A DNA stretch of 51,135 bases from Methanobrevibacter sp. (GTDB taxonomy: Archaea > Methanobacteriota > Methanobacteria > Methanobacteriales > Methanobacteriaceae), in NCBI GenBank assembly GCA_017473945.1, contig JAFUIW010000077.1, forward strand, positions 1 through 51,135, written 5' to 3'. Below are positions 1 to 10,627 of the stretch, piece after piece (positions within the stretch are counted from its first letter, which is position 1; every line of letters starts with the position of its first letter). Made by a program: the position numbers and the translations under genes. Under the pieces are notes generated by a model. It was not told where the DNA came from and made no database searches. It saw only the letters and a list, made by a program, of their open reading frames with translations.

Positions 1-175
1 TGCCTTATTTTTCTATCGAATTTTAAAAAAACAACTGAAACTCATGACCTCAAAAAAAACTTTTTTTAAATATTGATGTAAACAATTTCATTTAACAACA
101 AAAAAAATTGAACGAAATAATAAATATAATAAAATTATAAATTATTATTATAATAATTTATGAGGTTAAAATTTG
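1..175. other. intergenic leader before first adhesin gene
   Basis: Very AT-rich stretch with no supported gene. The right part (about 118-160) is an A/T run that could hold the promoter of the adhesin gene starting at 176. A GAGGT ribosome-binding site lies at 162-166. No hairpin or repeat of note was seen. Confidence 0.5.
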
Positions 176-2344
176 ATGAAATTCAAACATACGATAATCA
201 TATTGATTTTGCTGTGCTTTGCCATTTCACTTTCCGCAGTATCGGCAAGCGAAAATGTAAGCATGGACAATGTCAGTGTGGTCGACGAAGAAGTTTTGGA
301 AGTTTCGAACACAATTGAAACTATAGATGATTTGAACAGTAAAATTCAAAATGCAACTCCAAATTCAACAGTGCCCCTAGAAAATGACTTAATTGCTGAT
401 ACCAATGTAAAATCTGAAGGCATTGAAATATCTGAAAGTATAATTCTGGATGGTCAAGGCCATAAACTTGATGGAAATTCAACAGGTTTACCGTTCTTCC
501 TTAGAATTCATGCAGATAATGTCGTTTTAAAAAATATTGTATTTACCAATTGGGACATGACATACTCATACAATCTTGTTGAATGGATAGGCAGCAACGG
601 TAAGATGGAAAACTGTACTTTTATCAACAACGATGCAATGTATGGTGGTGCGGTTGACTGGACAGGAATAAACGGTTTTTTAAACAACTGTACATTTATC
701 AACAACTCTGCTGAAAACGGAGGAGGAGTGTACTGGTACGGTATTGAAGGCACCATTGCCAATTGTATCTTTTTCAACAACACCGCTGAAATAGGTGGTG
801 CAGCATACATTACAGGAAGAGATACAAAATTGGATAATTGTAAATTTAGAAATAACTCTGCTGATAATCTCGGTGGAGCAGTATTTTCAGAGGGAGCGAA
901 CTTTGCCATGGAAAAATGTGATTTCACAAACAATACTGCAATCAATGGAGGTGCCGTTTATTCAATGGCTTATCCAAATCTCATTGACACATGCAACTTC
1001 ACAGATAACACTGCTGATGAGACTGCAGGTGCGGTTTATCTTGGATCTGACAACAATACTGTAAAAAATTCAATATTTACAAATAACTCCGCCAATAGCG
1101 GTGGAGCAATTTACAGTGATGTAAACGACGAATTATATGTATTGAACTCAAAATTCAATAATAATTCAGCTCAGGAGTACGGTGGAGCCATAATGGCAGA
1201 TGACTATGCAAATATTATAAACTCAACATTTAACAGCAATAATGCAACAACAGGTGGTGCAGTATACTCTGACAGTGAAACCAATATTTCAAATTCAACA
1301 TTTTCCAATAACACTGCAATAAACGGTGGTGCAATAACAGTCAATGACGGTGCAATTGTAAACTCAACATTCACTAAAAACTTTGCAAATGACACCGGAG
1401 GAGCAATCTATGTTTCAGGTGATTTGAATCTGGATAAAATTAATTTCAACAATAATACTGCAGTCAACGGATCAGCAAATATTTATTCGGATGATGCACA
1501 GATTACCATGGCCATGAACATGACAATTGGCATGACAAACATTACTTTTGGAGATACTTTAAAAGTCAAGGTCACAATGCCAAAGGGCATAACAAAAGGA
1601 ACAATTAATGTTTATGTAAACGGCAAAGCATATAAGACCAACTTAACAAGCAATAAGGCAACCGTAAATATCGCCAACCTGAACAGCGGATCTTATGATG
1701 TTAAAGTGCTTTATGTAGGCAGCGAGTACAATTCCACTACATTCAATTATGAGGTGGACGTATTCCAAAAGCCTATTGTAATAAATTCAGCTAAAAAAAG
1801 CTTCATAATCAATTATGCAGGCAAATATTACGTTACAATCAAAGATAAAAATGGAAAAGTTATTGCAGGTCAAAAAGTGTCAGTTTACATCAGCAACAAA
1901 TATATCAAAACTGCAACTACTAACAAAAAAGGCGTTGCAACCATAACAATCCCTGCAAGCAAATTAAAATCACTCAAAGCAGGTACCAAAACCCTGAAAG
2001 TTACCACATCAGACAATTTTAATCCAAATTCCAAATCAGTTAAGGTAACTATCAGCAAGGAAAAGACAAAAATTGTTGCCAAAAAGAAAACATTCCAAAA
2101 GTCACTCAAAACTAAAAAATATACTGTTACATTTAAAAACAGTAAAAACAAGGCTCTCAAAAAAGCCAAAGTATACCTGAAAGTAAAAGGGAAAACTTAC
2201 ACAGCAAAAACAAATTCAAAAGGAAAGGCAACTTTCAAAATTACCAAACTCAACAAAAAAGGTAAATTTACAGCCAAAATTACTTTTAAAACTAATAAAT
2301 ACTACAAAAGTGTAAGTAAAAATGTTAAATTAACTATTAAATGA
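176..2344 (+). CDS. adhesin-like protein, beta-helix plus Ig-like repeats
   Basis: Predicted secreted surface protein of 722 aa. The ATG at 176 is preferred over the in-frame TTG at 173 because GAGGT (162-166) sits nine bases upstream. Residues 1-25 form a signal peptide (basic start, hydrophobic core, small residues). Residues about 50-440 are a right-handed parallel beta-helix, with many copies of a Cys/Ser-x-Phe-x-Asn-Asn-x-Ala...Gly-Gly-Ala repeat as in polymorphic outer-membrane-protein (Pmp) repeats. Ig-like units follow (about 445-535 and 535-630), then a Lys-rich C-terminal domain (about 630-722) that closely resembles the C terminus of the partial adhesin at the right end of the window. 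No sortase-type or membrane anchor is seen. It is followed after 10 bases by a second adhesin gene, so the two are probably co-transcribed. The surface role is inferred from the family; any ligand is unknown. Confidence 0.85.
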   Translation: MKFKHTIIILILLCFAISLSAVSASENVSMDNVSVVDEEVLEVSNTIETIDDLNSKIQNATPNSTVPLENDLIADTNVKSEGIEISESIILDGQGHKLDGNSTGLPFFLRIHADNVVLKNIVFTNWDMTYSYNLVEWIGSNGKMENCTFINNDAMYGGAVDWTGINGFLNNCTFINNSAENGGGVYWYGIEGTIANCIFFNNTAEIGGAAYITGRDTKLDNCKFRNNSADNLGGAVFSEGANFAMEKCDFTNNTAINGGAVYSMAYPNLIDTCNFTDNTADETAGAVYLGSDNNTVKNSIFTNNSANSGGAIYSDVNDELYVLNSKFNNNSAQEYGGAIMADDYANIINSTFNSNNATTGGAVYSDSETNISNSTFSNNTAINGGAITVNDGAIVNSTFTKNFANDTGGAIYVSGDLNLDKINFNNNTAVNGSANIYSDDAQITMAMNMTIGMTNITFGDTLKVKVTMPKGITKGTINVYVNGKAYKTNLTSNKATVNIANLNSGSYDVKVLYVGSEYNSTTFNYEVDVFQKPIVINSAKKSFIINYAGKYYVTIKDKNGKVIAGQKVSVYISNKYIKTATTNKKGVATITIPASKLKSLKAGTKTLKVTTSDNFNPNSKSVKVTISKEKTKIVAKKKTFQKSLKTKKYTVTFKNSKNKALKKAKVYLKVKGKTYTAKTNSKGKATFKITKLNKKGKFTAKITFKTNKYYKSVSKNVKLTIK

Positions 2345-2354
2345 GGTCATTAAT

Positions 2355-5300
2355 ATGAAAGGAAAATTGGCAGTTATTTGTTTGTTATTATTTATTTTAT
2401 GCTCACTTTCAACAGTTTGTGCTGAAGATACTAATGACACTCAAATAATGCAAGAAAACGATGCAATTGATAATTTAGGAGTTGCCAACGATGCAGTGTT
2501 GGCTGACTCTTCAGGAGACCTTCAAAAGATCATCAATTCAGCATCCCCAGGTTCAACATTAAAATTAAACAGCAGTTATACTTCTGCAAGCAAAATAAAC
2601 ATTGATAAGTCATTGACTATTGATGGAGCAGGAAATACAGTAAAAGGTCAAATTAAATCATCAAGCGGTGCCGTTACATTGAAAAACATGAAATTTGCAG
2701 ACGGAAATTCAGCCGATGGCGGTGCAATATATATTACAGGTTCCGCTAAATTCACCATCATTAACTGTACATTCACAAACAATAAGGCAAGCGGTTATGG
2801 TGGTGCAATCTATAATAATGTCGTAGACACTTTAACTATCAAAGATTGTAAGTTCACTGGAAATTATGCAAAAATCTCAGGAGGCGCAATATACTCCAAA
2901 GGAGAGGTTATAGTTGAAAAATCTGTTTTTGAAAAGAATTCCGTAGAAAATGACGGTGGAGCCATTAAATGTGAAAAAACAGCCACCATTTCAAAATCAG
3001 TATTTAATTCCAATAGTGGTGATGTTGCACATGTCTCACATGGTGGAGCAATTAACGTGAAAAAAGATGCATTCATCGACAATTGTACATTTAATGGAAA
3101 TTCTGCAGATAAAGGTGGTGCAATTTTTGCGTATAATGATTTGATAATTGAAAATTCACAATTCATCGATAACAAAGCTAAAAAAGGCGGAGGAGCTATC
3201 AAAGTATCCAGTGACAGCCACATCTATATTGAAAAATCAACATTCAAAAGAAACACAGCAACCGACGATTGCGGAGGAGCAGTATATTCAAACAAATGGA
3301 CACATATTGGAAATTGCGTTTTTGAGCTCAACACTGCAAAAGGAAAAGGTGGAGCCATTCAAACTGAATACATACAATTCTCAGGAAAAAACACATTCAC
3401 AAATAACTCTGCAAAAGACCATGGTGGTGCAGTATATACAGATACAATCGGAAGCACCAACAGCAACTTAATTTTTGATGGAAATCATGCAGACAGTGAT
3501 TTTGGTGGAGCAATCTACATTAACAAGAAATCCGGTGATGTGAGATTTTATTCATCCGTATTTAAAAACAACCATGCAAATGCAGGTGACGGCGGAGCTG
3601 TACACTCAGACAGTGGTTCAACCACTCTTTTCTTTACCAACTGTACATTCACATCAAACTACGCAAATGGAGGTAAAGAAAAACGTTACGGAGGAGCAGT
3701 ACGTTCCAAAGGCGGAATTAATGTAGATAACTGTACTTTTAAAGATAATTGGGCTGAAAATTATGGTGGAGCAATATATACTGAAACAGCAGGCGAAATT
3801 AAAAATTCTGTATTTATCTCAAATCAGGTGAAAAATGGAGGAACCCGTAAAGGAGGCGCAATATATATAAACACAGCATGCACCACGACAATTACCGGAA
3901 ATTACTTCGAAAGGAATGGTGGGCAAGCATCACGTGGAGGAGCAATCTATACTGATTCCATAAATGCGCATCTGAAATTAACCAACAATGCATTCCTTGA
4001 TAACTCCGCTGGTGATCAGGGCCGTTCTGTATTCAACAGTGGTTATTATGATGTCATATCAAACAACTGGTGGGGTTCAAATGGAGCCGGAACTGGAAAT
4101 CAGCTTAAAGAATATCACAGGATTGGAAGTAACTCCGACAAAGGAGATTCCAGACCTCTCTCAGTTTCCATAGCTGCAGACAAAGATGCTTACAGTGGTG
4201 TTAAAACCACAATCAAGGTTTCATTTACCGGTCCTGTAACATATTATGTTTTAGACACAGTGAAATATTCATCAAACAAAAAAGGCGAGTTCATAACCAA
4301 AAAAATCAATTCAGACAACCTGGAACTGATTTATGTTCCGAATGAAACCGGAACCCACAAGATTGATTTCACAATCAACTCCCAGAAACTGTCCTTTGAC
4401 ATGAATGTCAAATACATCAGTGTATACGGTTATGATATCACAAAAACCTACGGTGACGATTCATTATACTCCGCCGTATTCAAGGACAAAAACGGAAAAT
4501 ACCTTGCCAAAGGAACAAAGGTCACATTCAATGTAAACAATGCCAACTACATAAGTACAGTCAATGATAATGGAGCTGCAATCCTTTATGCTACATTTGA
4601 ACCTGGCACATACACCGTAAAGGCAATAAACAATGTGACTGGCGAATCATTCACAAACAAGATTACTGTGCTAAAAAGGAATGTGACTTATAACATCAAT
4701 GACCCCTACATAGTTAAAATCAACGCTTCAGCAAACCAGACTGTTACATTCAAGATTGGAAGCAAAACATTCACCGACAAAACTTCAGCGGAGGGACTGG
4801 CAGGATTCACTTTGAATTTGACTGCAGGCAGTTATACCGTTGAAACAACATTTGCCGGCAAAACAATCAAAGATTATATTACTGTAGCAAACAGATATTC
4901 AGTCATTGATCTTGGCCTTAACGGAACATCATACGGTGCATTGATGCCTATATATTCAAATGAAACATTTAAAATGATTTCCAACGGTACAATGTATTCC
5001 ATTCTTGGAAAAGACACCTACAGATATGTTATGGCAAACGGTGAGGCATTCATCATGTACAACGTCACCGTTTCAAATTCACAGGAACTTACAGAAGTCC
5101 TTAGAAAAATGGTGCGAACAGACTATAAAGTGGATGTCACAATCATAAACCTCAAGAAAAACACCTATAAAGTTACAGAAAACTTCTGGAGAGATGCCGA
5201 ATGGTATTATCTAAGCCACCTCACACATGGTACATTAATCATCCACGGTAGCGGTTCAACACTTGAGGATGACTACAAACACAATTTCATAGGTATGGAA

Positions 5301-7535
5301 CCGGGTTCAAGCATCATAGTGGACAATCTTGAATTCAAAAAATTCTACAGAGTGTTTGCAAACAGCGGAGAAGTGTACTGTGAAAACTGTACATTCACAG
5401 AAAACGATGCAAAATTCTGGGCAACAGATACTCCAGGTTCTGTAATCTACAACAAAAACAAAGCAACATTCAAGAACTGCATATTCAATAAAAACAACAA
5501 CCGTGGAAGCAGCGAATATAAACTTGGAGGAGTCTTATATGGCGACAAGAATTCACTGACAAACTTCGTAAAATGCAGTTTCAAGACAGAAGACGACGAC
5601 ATTAGGACAAAAGAAAAAAGTATGGTTGTCATATATGACGATGACGGCAAATGGGACACCTATATGCATGTCGCGAAAAACAGCTACTTTGATGTCAACT
5701 CCTCCTTATCCATCAGAACTGTGTATTCATTTACACACAATACAACTAAAAATTTCGACATATCAAATGTAAACGATTTAGATGAGTTTAACAAATGGGT
5801 AGACGGTTTAAACAACATAACATTATTCAATGTGACCTTAAAAAAAGGAGAATATGCCCTTTCTGCCGATGCAATTAAAAAAAATAGGGAGAACAACGAA
5901 TGGCGTGGTGCAGTAAAAGACAAACTGACATTTGCACTTCCGGTATGGGACCAGGGATATTTAGAGTTAAACTCAAAACCTATAATTATCAACGGTAACG
6001 GAGCCACAATAAAACTTACAGGAAATAGTGCTTCTGATGACTATCACTTTGCATACATTCCAAACTACGGATCCCTTACTCTGATAAACCTTACTCTGTC
6101 CGGATTCAATACCGCAATCCTGAATTACGGTACCTTCACAGCAATCAACTGTACCTTTAAAAACAACATCATTCATCATAACCTATGGGGCGGCGATAAC
6201 GGAGGTGCAATAAGAAACTACGGTAATGTATACTGCTACAATTCACTGTTCAAGGACAATGGTGCCAATAAAGGTGGTGCATACTACAGTATTGGAAAAG
6301 GTGCAAACGCAGTATTCTACAACTGTGAATTTTCAGGAAACAAAATCAAATCAAACTTGTTATGGAAAAACAATGACAAAAATGATTTTGAAATCAATGA
6401 ACTGTCAGTGGTCAAATTCGTAAACAGCAGAGGATACTCCCCATCCACAATAAAAACTAATGATGGAGGAATCTATCTTGAAAGGGAAAGTCTGAACGGC
6501 GGCGTCTATAATGCCGTTGTGGATAATATGGCGTCATTAATGAGAGTTACAAAAATCATTAACGGAAATACAAAATATGACATCATAAACATCACTATGC
6601 TTAAAGATAATTACGGTGTTCTGCCTAATCAAAAAAGCCTCATGAAGATGGATTACGGAGTACTCATAATCAACGGCGGAGGTGCAAGAATATTCGTTCA
6701 GAACCCTCATGATGATGACACAACACAGTTTTTAACTATTGCCAATCGTGGAAATGTACATCTCAGCAACCTGATTATTGAAGGATTTAATATTGCTATT
6801 GAAAATTCAGGAACATTAACAATAACCAACTGCATATTCAACAATAATAAGGTCGATTACAAATTCAAGGCAGATTATGGTGGTGCGATTGTAAACAATG
6901 GCGTCTTGAATATTTTCAATTCCACATTTACAAACAATTACGCCAAATACGGTGGAGCTATTTTCAACAAAGGAACTGCAAAAGTCATAATGTCAATATT
7001 TTCGGAAAATACCGGTTATTCATCTGTAGCCAAACTGGGTAAAAAAATTGACATCTACAATGATGACGGTTCCCTTGAAGATGTTGTCATCGTCGGAGGA
7101 GATCATAGAAACTATGAGAAACATCCGATGGCATCCTGGAGAAAGGATTTGCTTCAAAGTGGTTTTCTAGCACTTACTGCAGCAGTTACTGCAGGTGCAG
7201 GATGGGGTATTGCAGCATCAGGAGCCGCTCTTGCTCCATTAATCTCAATGGGAGTTAATGCAGTAATAGGTGGTGTTTTAGGCGGAGTTTATGGTGCAAT
7301 ATATTCAAATGACCATCATGACTACAGCACCTTCTGGAGCAATGTATTGAAAGGTGTAGGATACGGACTGCAATTTTCGCCATTCGGTGGTGCAATCAAT
7401 GGTATTGCTAGAGGAAATGCCATAAAAGTGGGAATAGTTCAGCTATTTGCAAAAACAGCTGACCAAATTGATAAAAAAGCAATAGCCATTGCAAATCAGA
7501 AACAAAAACAGAGTAAAATAATATACTTTACTTAA
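2355..7535 (+). CDS. very large adhesin-like protein with Gly-rich hydrophobic C terminus
   Basis: Predicted exported protein of 1726 aa. It starts at an ATG with GAGGT at 2343-2347 overlapping the stop of the preceding adhesin gene. Residues 1-23 are a signal peptide ending in Val-Cys-Ala. Residues about 60-590 are Pmp-type beta-helix repeats (Asn-Cys-Thr-Phe...Asn-Asn...Gly-Gly-Ala-Ile-Tyr). About 610-870 are Ig-like domains. From about 905, 1135 and 1387 three related beta-helix modules follow one another. Residues about 1580-1726 differ: they are rich in Gly and Ala, contain alternating hydrophobic helices, and end in a short polar tail, unlike the Lys-rich or Ig-type ends of the other adhesins here. 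Exported-adhesin status is well supported. The role of the C-terminal part is unknown; it could be a membrane anchor or an effector-like domain. Confidence 0.85.
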   Translation: MKGKLAVICLLLFILCSLSTVCAEDTNDTQIMQENDAIDNLGVANDAVLADSSGDLQKIINSASPGSTLKLNSSYTSASKINIDKSLTIDGAGNTVKGQIKSSSGAVTLKNMKFADGNSADGGAIYITGSAKFTIINCTFTNNKASGYGGAIYNNVVDTLTIKDCKFTGNYAKISGGAIYSKGEVIVEKSVFEKNSVENDGGAIKCEKTATISKSVFNSNSGDVAHVSHGGAINVKKDAFIDNCTFNGNSADKGGAIFAYNDLIIENSQFIDNKAKKGGGAIKVSSDSHIYIEKSTFKRNTATDDCGGAVYSNKWTHIGNCVFELNTAKGKGGAIQTEYIQFSGKNTFTNNSAKDHGGAVYTDTIGSTNSNLIFDGNHADSDFGGAIYINKKSGDVRFYSSVFKNNHANAGDGGAVHSDSGSTTLFFTNCTFTSNYANGGKEKRYGGAVRSKGGINVDNCTFKDNWAENYGGAIYTETAGEIKNSVFISNQVKNGGTRKGGAIYINTACTTTITGNYFERNGGQASRGGAIYTDSINAHLKLTNNAFLDNSAGDQGRSVFNSGYYDVISNNWWGSNGAGTGNQLKEYHRIGSNSDKGDSRPLSVSIAADKDAYSGVKTTIKVSFTGPVTYYVLDTVKYSSNKKGEFITKKINSDNLELIYVPNETGTHKIDFTINSQKLSFDMNVKYISVYGYDITKTYGDDSLYSAVFKDKNGKYLAKGTKVTFNVNNANYISTVNDNGAAILYATFEPGTYTVKAINNVTGESFTNKITVLKRNVTYNINDPYIVKINASANQTVTFKIGSKTFTDKTSAEGLAGFTLNLTAGSYTVETTFAGKTIKDYITVANRYSVIDLGLNGTSYGALMPIYSNETFKMISNGTMYSILGKDTYRYVMANGEAFIMYNVTVSNSQELTEVLRKMVRTDYKVDVTIINLKKNTYKVTENFWRDAEWYYLSHLTHGTLIIHGSGSTLEDDYKHNFIGMEPGSSIIVDNLEFKKFYRVFANSGEVYCENCTFTENDAKFWATDTPGSVIYNKNKATFKNCIFNKNNNRGSSEYKLGGVLYGDKNSLTNFVKCSFKTEDDDIRTKEKSMVVIYDDDGKWDTYMHVAKNSYFDVNSSLSIRTVYSFTHNTTKNFDISNVNDLDEFNKWVDGLNNITLFNVTLKKGEYALSADAIKKNRENNEWRGAVKDKLTFALPVWDQGYLELNSKPIIINGNGATIKLTGNSASDDYHFAYIPNYGSLTLINLTLSGFNTAILNYGTFTAINCTFKNNIIHHNLWGGDNGGAIRNYGNVYCYNSLFKDNGANKGGAYYSIGKGANAVFYNCEFSGNKIKSNLLWKNNDKNDFEINELSVVKFVNSRGYSPSTIKTNDGGIYLERESLNGGVYNAVVDNMASLMRVTKIINGNTKYDIINITMLKDNYGVLPNQKSLMKMDYGVLIINGGGARIFVQNPHDDDTTQFLTIANRGNVHLSNLIIEGFNIAIENSGTLTITNCIFNNNKVDYKFKADYGGAIVNNGVLNIFNSTFTNNYAKYGGAIFNKGTAKVIMSIFSENTGYSSVAKLGKKIDIYNDDGSLEDVVIVGGDHRNYEKHPMASWRKDLLQSGFLALTAAVTAGAGWGIAASGAALAPLISMGVNAVIGGVLGGVYGAIYSNDHHDYSTFWSNVLKGVGYGLQFSPFGGAINGIARGNAIKVGIVQLFAKTADQIDKKAIAIANQKQKQSKIIYFT

Positions 7536-7577
7536 ATGAATTTCTCGCCGTATGGCGAGGATTTCATTACTTTTTTT
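7535..7577 (+). terminator. hairpin terminator after adhesin pair
   Basis: CTCGCC (7544-7549), loop GTAT, GGCGAG (7554-7559). The outer arms AATGAA (7535-7540) and TTCATT (7563-7568) extend the stem, and a run of seven T follows at 7571-7577. Strong intrinsic-type terminator separating the adhesin genes from argG. Confidence 0.75.
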
Positions 7578-7687
7578 CATTTTTAAAAATCTCCGTTCAG
7601 AGAGGAATCTTTTAAATTTTAAATACTATTAACGATATAATTATATCTTGATAATTCATTTTTATTGAAATTTATTATGGTGATTTT

Positions 7688-8866
7688 ATGACTGAAAAAG
7701 TACTTTTAGCATTCAGTGGAGGACTAGACACCTCTGTATGCGTCAAATTATTAGAAGAAAAATACGATGCAGAAGTTATTACTGCATGTGTTGATGTAGG
7801 ACAAGGCGAAGAAGAAATGGAAAAGGCAAAAAACAGCGCATCCAAAATTGGAGGATTAAAACACTACAATATAGATGCTAAGGAAGAATTCGCAAACGAA
7901 TACATCGCACGCGGAATCAAAGCGAATGCAGAATATGAAGGATACCCATTAAGCACTGCTTTTGCAAGACCATTGATTGCACAAAAACTTATTGAAGTGG
8001 CTGAAAAAGAAGGAGCAACTGCAATTGCACACGGATGTACCGGAAAAGGAAACGACCAGTTCAGATTTGAAGCAGTCATTCGCGCAATGTCCGATTTGGA
8101 TATCATTGCACCAATCAGAGAAATGAACCTAACAAGAACTGAAGAAAAGGCATATGCAGAATCCAAAGGAATCGAGTTAAGCTACGATAAAATCTACAGT
8201 ATTGATGAAAACCTCTGGGGAAGAGCAATCGAAGGGGATGTATTGGAAGACCCTGCAAACGAACCTCCAGAAGACATCTACGAATGGACCGCCTCCTGGC
8301 AGGATGCCAAAGATGAACCTGAAAAGGTATCTATCGAGTTTGAAGAAGGTGTTCCTGTTGCAATCAACGGCGAAATGATGCCTCTGATTGACATCATCGT
8401 CAAAGCTAATGAGATTGCAGGATCCCACGGTATCGGAAGAGTGGACACCATCGAAAACAGAATGATCGGCATTAAAAGTAGGGAAATCTACGAAACCCCT
8501 GGTGCAAAGTTATTAATTGCAGCTCACCAAGCATTAGAAGAATTAGTATTAACAACCGGCGAGTTAAGATTTGCTGAATACATGTCAGGACTTTATGCAG
8601 AACTTGTCTACAGGGCGCTCTGGCAGGAACCTCTAAGAGACGACCTTGACCAGGCAATCGACAATATGCAGGAAAGAGTGAGCGGAGAAGTCGTAATGAA
8701 ACTGTTCAAAGGTTCAATCCAACCGATTTCCAGAAAATCTCCATTCAGCATACACAGCATTGAACAGATTACCTTTGAAGACAAGGAAACTGACCAAAGG
8801 GACGTTGAAGGTATGATCAAGTACCACGGTCTTCAAGCTGCAAATTATCAGAAATTAAACAGATAG
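7688..8866 (+). CDS. argG: argininosuccinate synthase
   Basis: Joins citrulline and aspartate with ATP to give argininosuccinate, the penultimate step of arginine synthesis; cytoplasmic tetramer. The 392 aa length matches the family. The N-terminal ATP-pyrophosphatase P-loop reads [10 protein letters not shown] (residues 8-17), and the substrate loop [14 protein letters not shown] lies near residue 117. The ATG at 7688 has GGTGAT just upstream (7679-7684). The gene stands alone between the adhesin terminator and the convergent helicase gene, and its stop codon lies inside a hairpin. No other arg gene is in the window. Confidence 0.97.
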   Translation: MTEKVLLAFSGGLDTSVCVKLLEEKYDAEVITACVDVGQGEEEMEKAKNSASKIGGLKHYNIDAKEEFANEYIARGIKANAEYEGYPLSTAFARPLIAQKLIEVAEKEGATAIAHGCTGKGNDQFRFEAVIRAMSDLDIIAPIREMNLTRTEEKAYAESKGIELSYDKIYSIDENLWGRAIEGDVLEDPANEPPEDIYEWTASWQDAKDEPEKVSIEFEEGVPVAINGEMMPLIDIIVKANEIAGSHGIGRVDTIENRMIGIKSREIYETPGAKLLIAAHQALEELVLTTGELRFAEYMSGLYAELVYRALWQEPLRDDLDQAIDNMQERVSGEVVMKLFKGSIQPISRKSPFSIHSIEQITFEDKETDQRDVEGMIKYHGLQAANYQKLNR

Positions 8867-8896
8867 CTTCAACGCTATCAATTTACTTCTTTTTTT
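8862..8896. terminator. hairpin between convergent argG and helicase genes
   Basis: GATAGC (8862-8867), loop TTCAAC, GCTATC (8874-8879), with the argG stop codon in the left arm and a T-rich run at 8890-8896. Only 16 bases separate the two convergent genes, so it may serve both, although the T-run favours the plus strand. Confidence 0.5.
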
Positions 8897-10535
8897 GAAT
8901 GGCTTCAGTGAAATATTCATTGAAAAAGCCACGGTTATAGTCAAACAACTGTTTGAAACTGGAATCTATTATATACATGTCACACCAGTCATCCACATCA
9001 CGGATTCCACGACCATAAGCCTGCATCAGCGCCATGACTGTCTGATAATAAAACCATTTTGGATCCAGGTCCCGTCTATACTTAACCTGTTCATTGAGTT
9101 GTGGATATGGAACCTTGAAGACAATCTGAAACCTGCACAAGTCCCCCTTAAAGTCAACACCATCCTTGATGGATGCACCAATGAGAATGATATTATCTGA
9201 AGATTCCGTGAATTCCTTTAAAATACGGTTCCTGTCACTGCCGCCAACAAACATCAAGTTATACTCCTTCAGGTTATCGATAATCCAGAATGCCTGCTGA
9301 TTGCTTGAGGTGTGAATGACTCCCTTCTGGCCTTTATGATTATCTAAAATCTCTTTAATTTTATCAATTGCGCGCTTGTTTTTCCAGTTTGGAATTCCTC
9401 TTCGAAATCCACTCATCCGACCGACAAAATCAACAAAAATAGGGCGATTTTCAACATCAAAAGGACTCTTCTCATAGATATAATAAGTCTCTTCAGGATT
9501 GATGTTGTTCCATTCGCAGAACTTTTCCTTGCTTCCAAGAGTTCCAGTTAAAAATATACGAATGTTACCCATTCCCAATAGCTTTTGAGTATCATCAACA
9601 ACAGAAAACGGTTTAAACTCTGCTGAAATATCCATCTGATTATCCAAAATGCTTTTCCTCTCAGGCAAGTCAATAATTAACTCGTCATGAGACAAGCCCA
9701 AAGAAATTGCTGCAAAGGATTTCATGTCTTGTTCCAGGTTCTGCTTTTCAATATAATCAAAATTGGAATATTTTGAAGGGTCGTTTTCAAACTCATCAAG
9801 AGTGACCTGAACCGACTTATTGGCATCCCCCTCGATTTTCTTGATTCTTTTTTTACATTCCTTAACCAAATCGTCACACAATTGAGTCCAATACTTTGAA
9901 TTCTTTTTCAATCCATTTATTGATTTTGTCCGATGCATCAAAGGCTCAAAAATATCAATACCGAATTTGGTTGATATGTATTCACGATTAAGCTCAGATG
10001 AAGACAACATTAACATTTTACGCTCCAGATTATGGGCTTCATCTAAAATAAGCAATTCACGAGAATCCAAAAGAGGATTTGCAACACCGGCATAGTAGAG
10101 ATAATCATAATTAGTTATTACATTTTCAGCTTCCTGTGCCTTTTTAAAGGCAATGTTATAGTCGCAATCAGCGCATCTTCTCAGATTATATTCCACTTTA
10201 ATGCAAAAATCACAATGGCCCTTGTAATTGCACTCGTAATTTCCACGACCCTTGATTTCAACAAGCATATCGCCAAAATCATCCAGGTACTGTTCCTGAA
10301 GCTGCTTGGTCATTGTCAAAATGTAAGAGTCATCATACATGTTTGCAATCGTTGTGGCAATTGCAGATTTGCCAGTACCGGTTCCGGCCTCCAAAATAAT
10401 ATTTTTATATCCTTCGCCGATTGCATGGTTGATTTGATTGATTAGCTTGATTTGGCTGTTTCTGGGATTATGGCCTTTAAATGACCAGTAAACCATCCAG
10501 TCCAAATTTGAATTATTGTTTTCATTATTTGCCAT
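8883..10535 (-). CDS. ATP-dependent DNA helicase, Rad3/XPD (DinG-like) family
   Basis: Superfamily 2 helicase of 550 aa. The start chosen is the ATG at 10535, because GGTGAGG directly precedes it; an in-frame start 21 bases upstream (10556) has no such site. Walker A is AGTGTGKSA (about residues 50-58). Four cysteines (Cys-x4-Cys-x2-Cys, then Cys-x2-Cys nearby, about residues 97-127) suggest the 4Fe-4S cluster typical of XPD/DinG enzymes. The DEAH box is LILDEAHNL. The C-terminal motif VI region holds QAYGRGIRDVDD. Members unwind 5'-3' and act in repair or replication; the exact role here is inferred. Divergent from the sirtuin gene. Confidence 0.9.
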   Translation of the reverse strand: MANNENNNSNLDWMVYWSFKGHNPRNSQIKLINQINHAIGEGYKNIILEAGTGTGKSAIATTIANMYDDSYILTMTKQLQEQYLDDFGDMLVEIKGRGNYECNYKGHCDFCIKVEYNLRRCADCDYNIAFKKAQEAENVITNYDYLYYAGVANPLLDSRELLILDEAHNLERKMLMLSSSELNREYISTKFGIDIFEPLMHRTKSINGLKKNSKYWTQLCDDLVKECKKRIKKIEGDANKSVQVTLDEFENDPSKYSNFDYIEKQNLEQDMKSFAAISLGLSHDELIIDLPERKSILDNQMDISAEFKPFSVVDDTQKLLGMGNIRIFLTGTLGSKEKFCEWNNINPEETYYIYEKSPFDVENRPIFVDFVGRMSGFRRGIPNWKNKRAIDKIKEILDNHKGQKGVIHTSSNQQAFWIIDNLKEYNLMFVGGSDRNRILKEFTESSDNIILIGASIKDGVDFKGDLCRFQIVFKVPYPQLNEQVKYRRDLDPKWFYYQTVMALMQAYGRGIRDVDDWCDMYIIDSSFKQLFDYNRGFFNEYFTEAIQKKK

Positions 10536-10627
10536 AATCCTCACCAAATTAATCACAACATCATAATAAACAATTTATCAGATATGATATATAAAAATTA
10601 ATATTTAAAAAAAATATAAATAAAATC
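10536..10627. promoter_or_regulatory. divergent promoter region, helicase / sirtuin
   Basis: A TATA-like element TATATAAAA (10588-10596) lies about 32 bases before the sirtuin ATG, which has no ribosome-binding site. A leaderless transcript is therefore likely for that gene. The helicase has its own GGTGAGG site and so a short leader. Confidence 0.45.

Noticed and set aside
508..3471. Several long open frames opposite or overlapping the two left adhesin genes
   Set aside because: They lie within the Pmp-type repeats, have repeat-derived composition, no ribosome-binding sites and no recognisable family; they are shadows of the adhesin frames.
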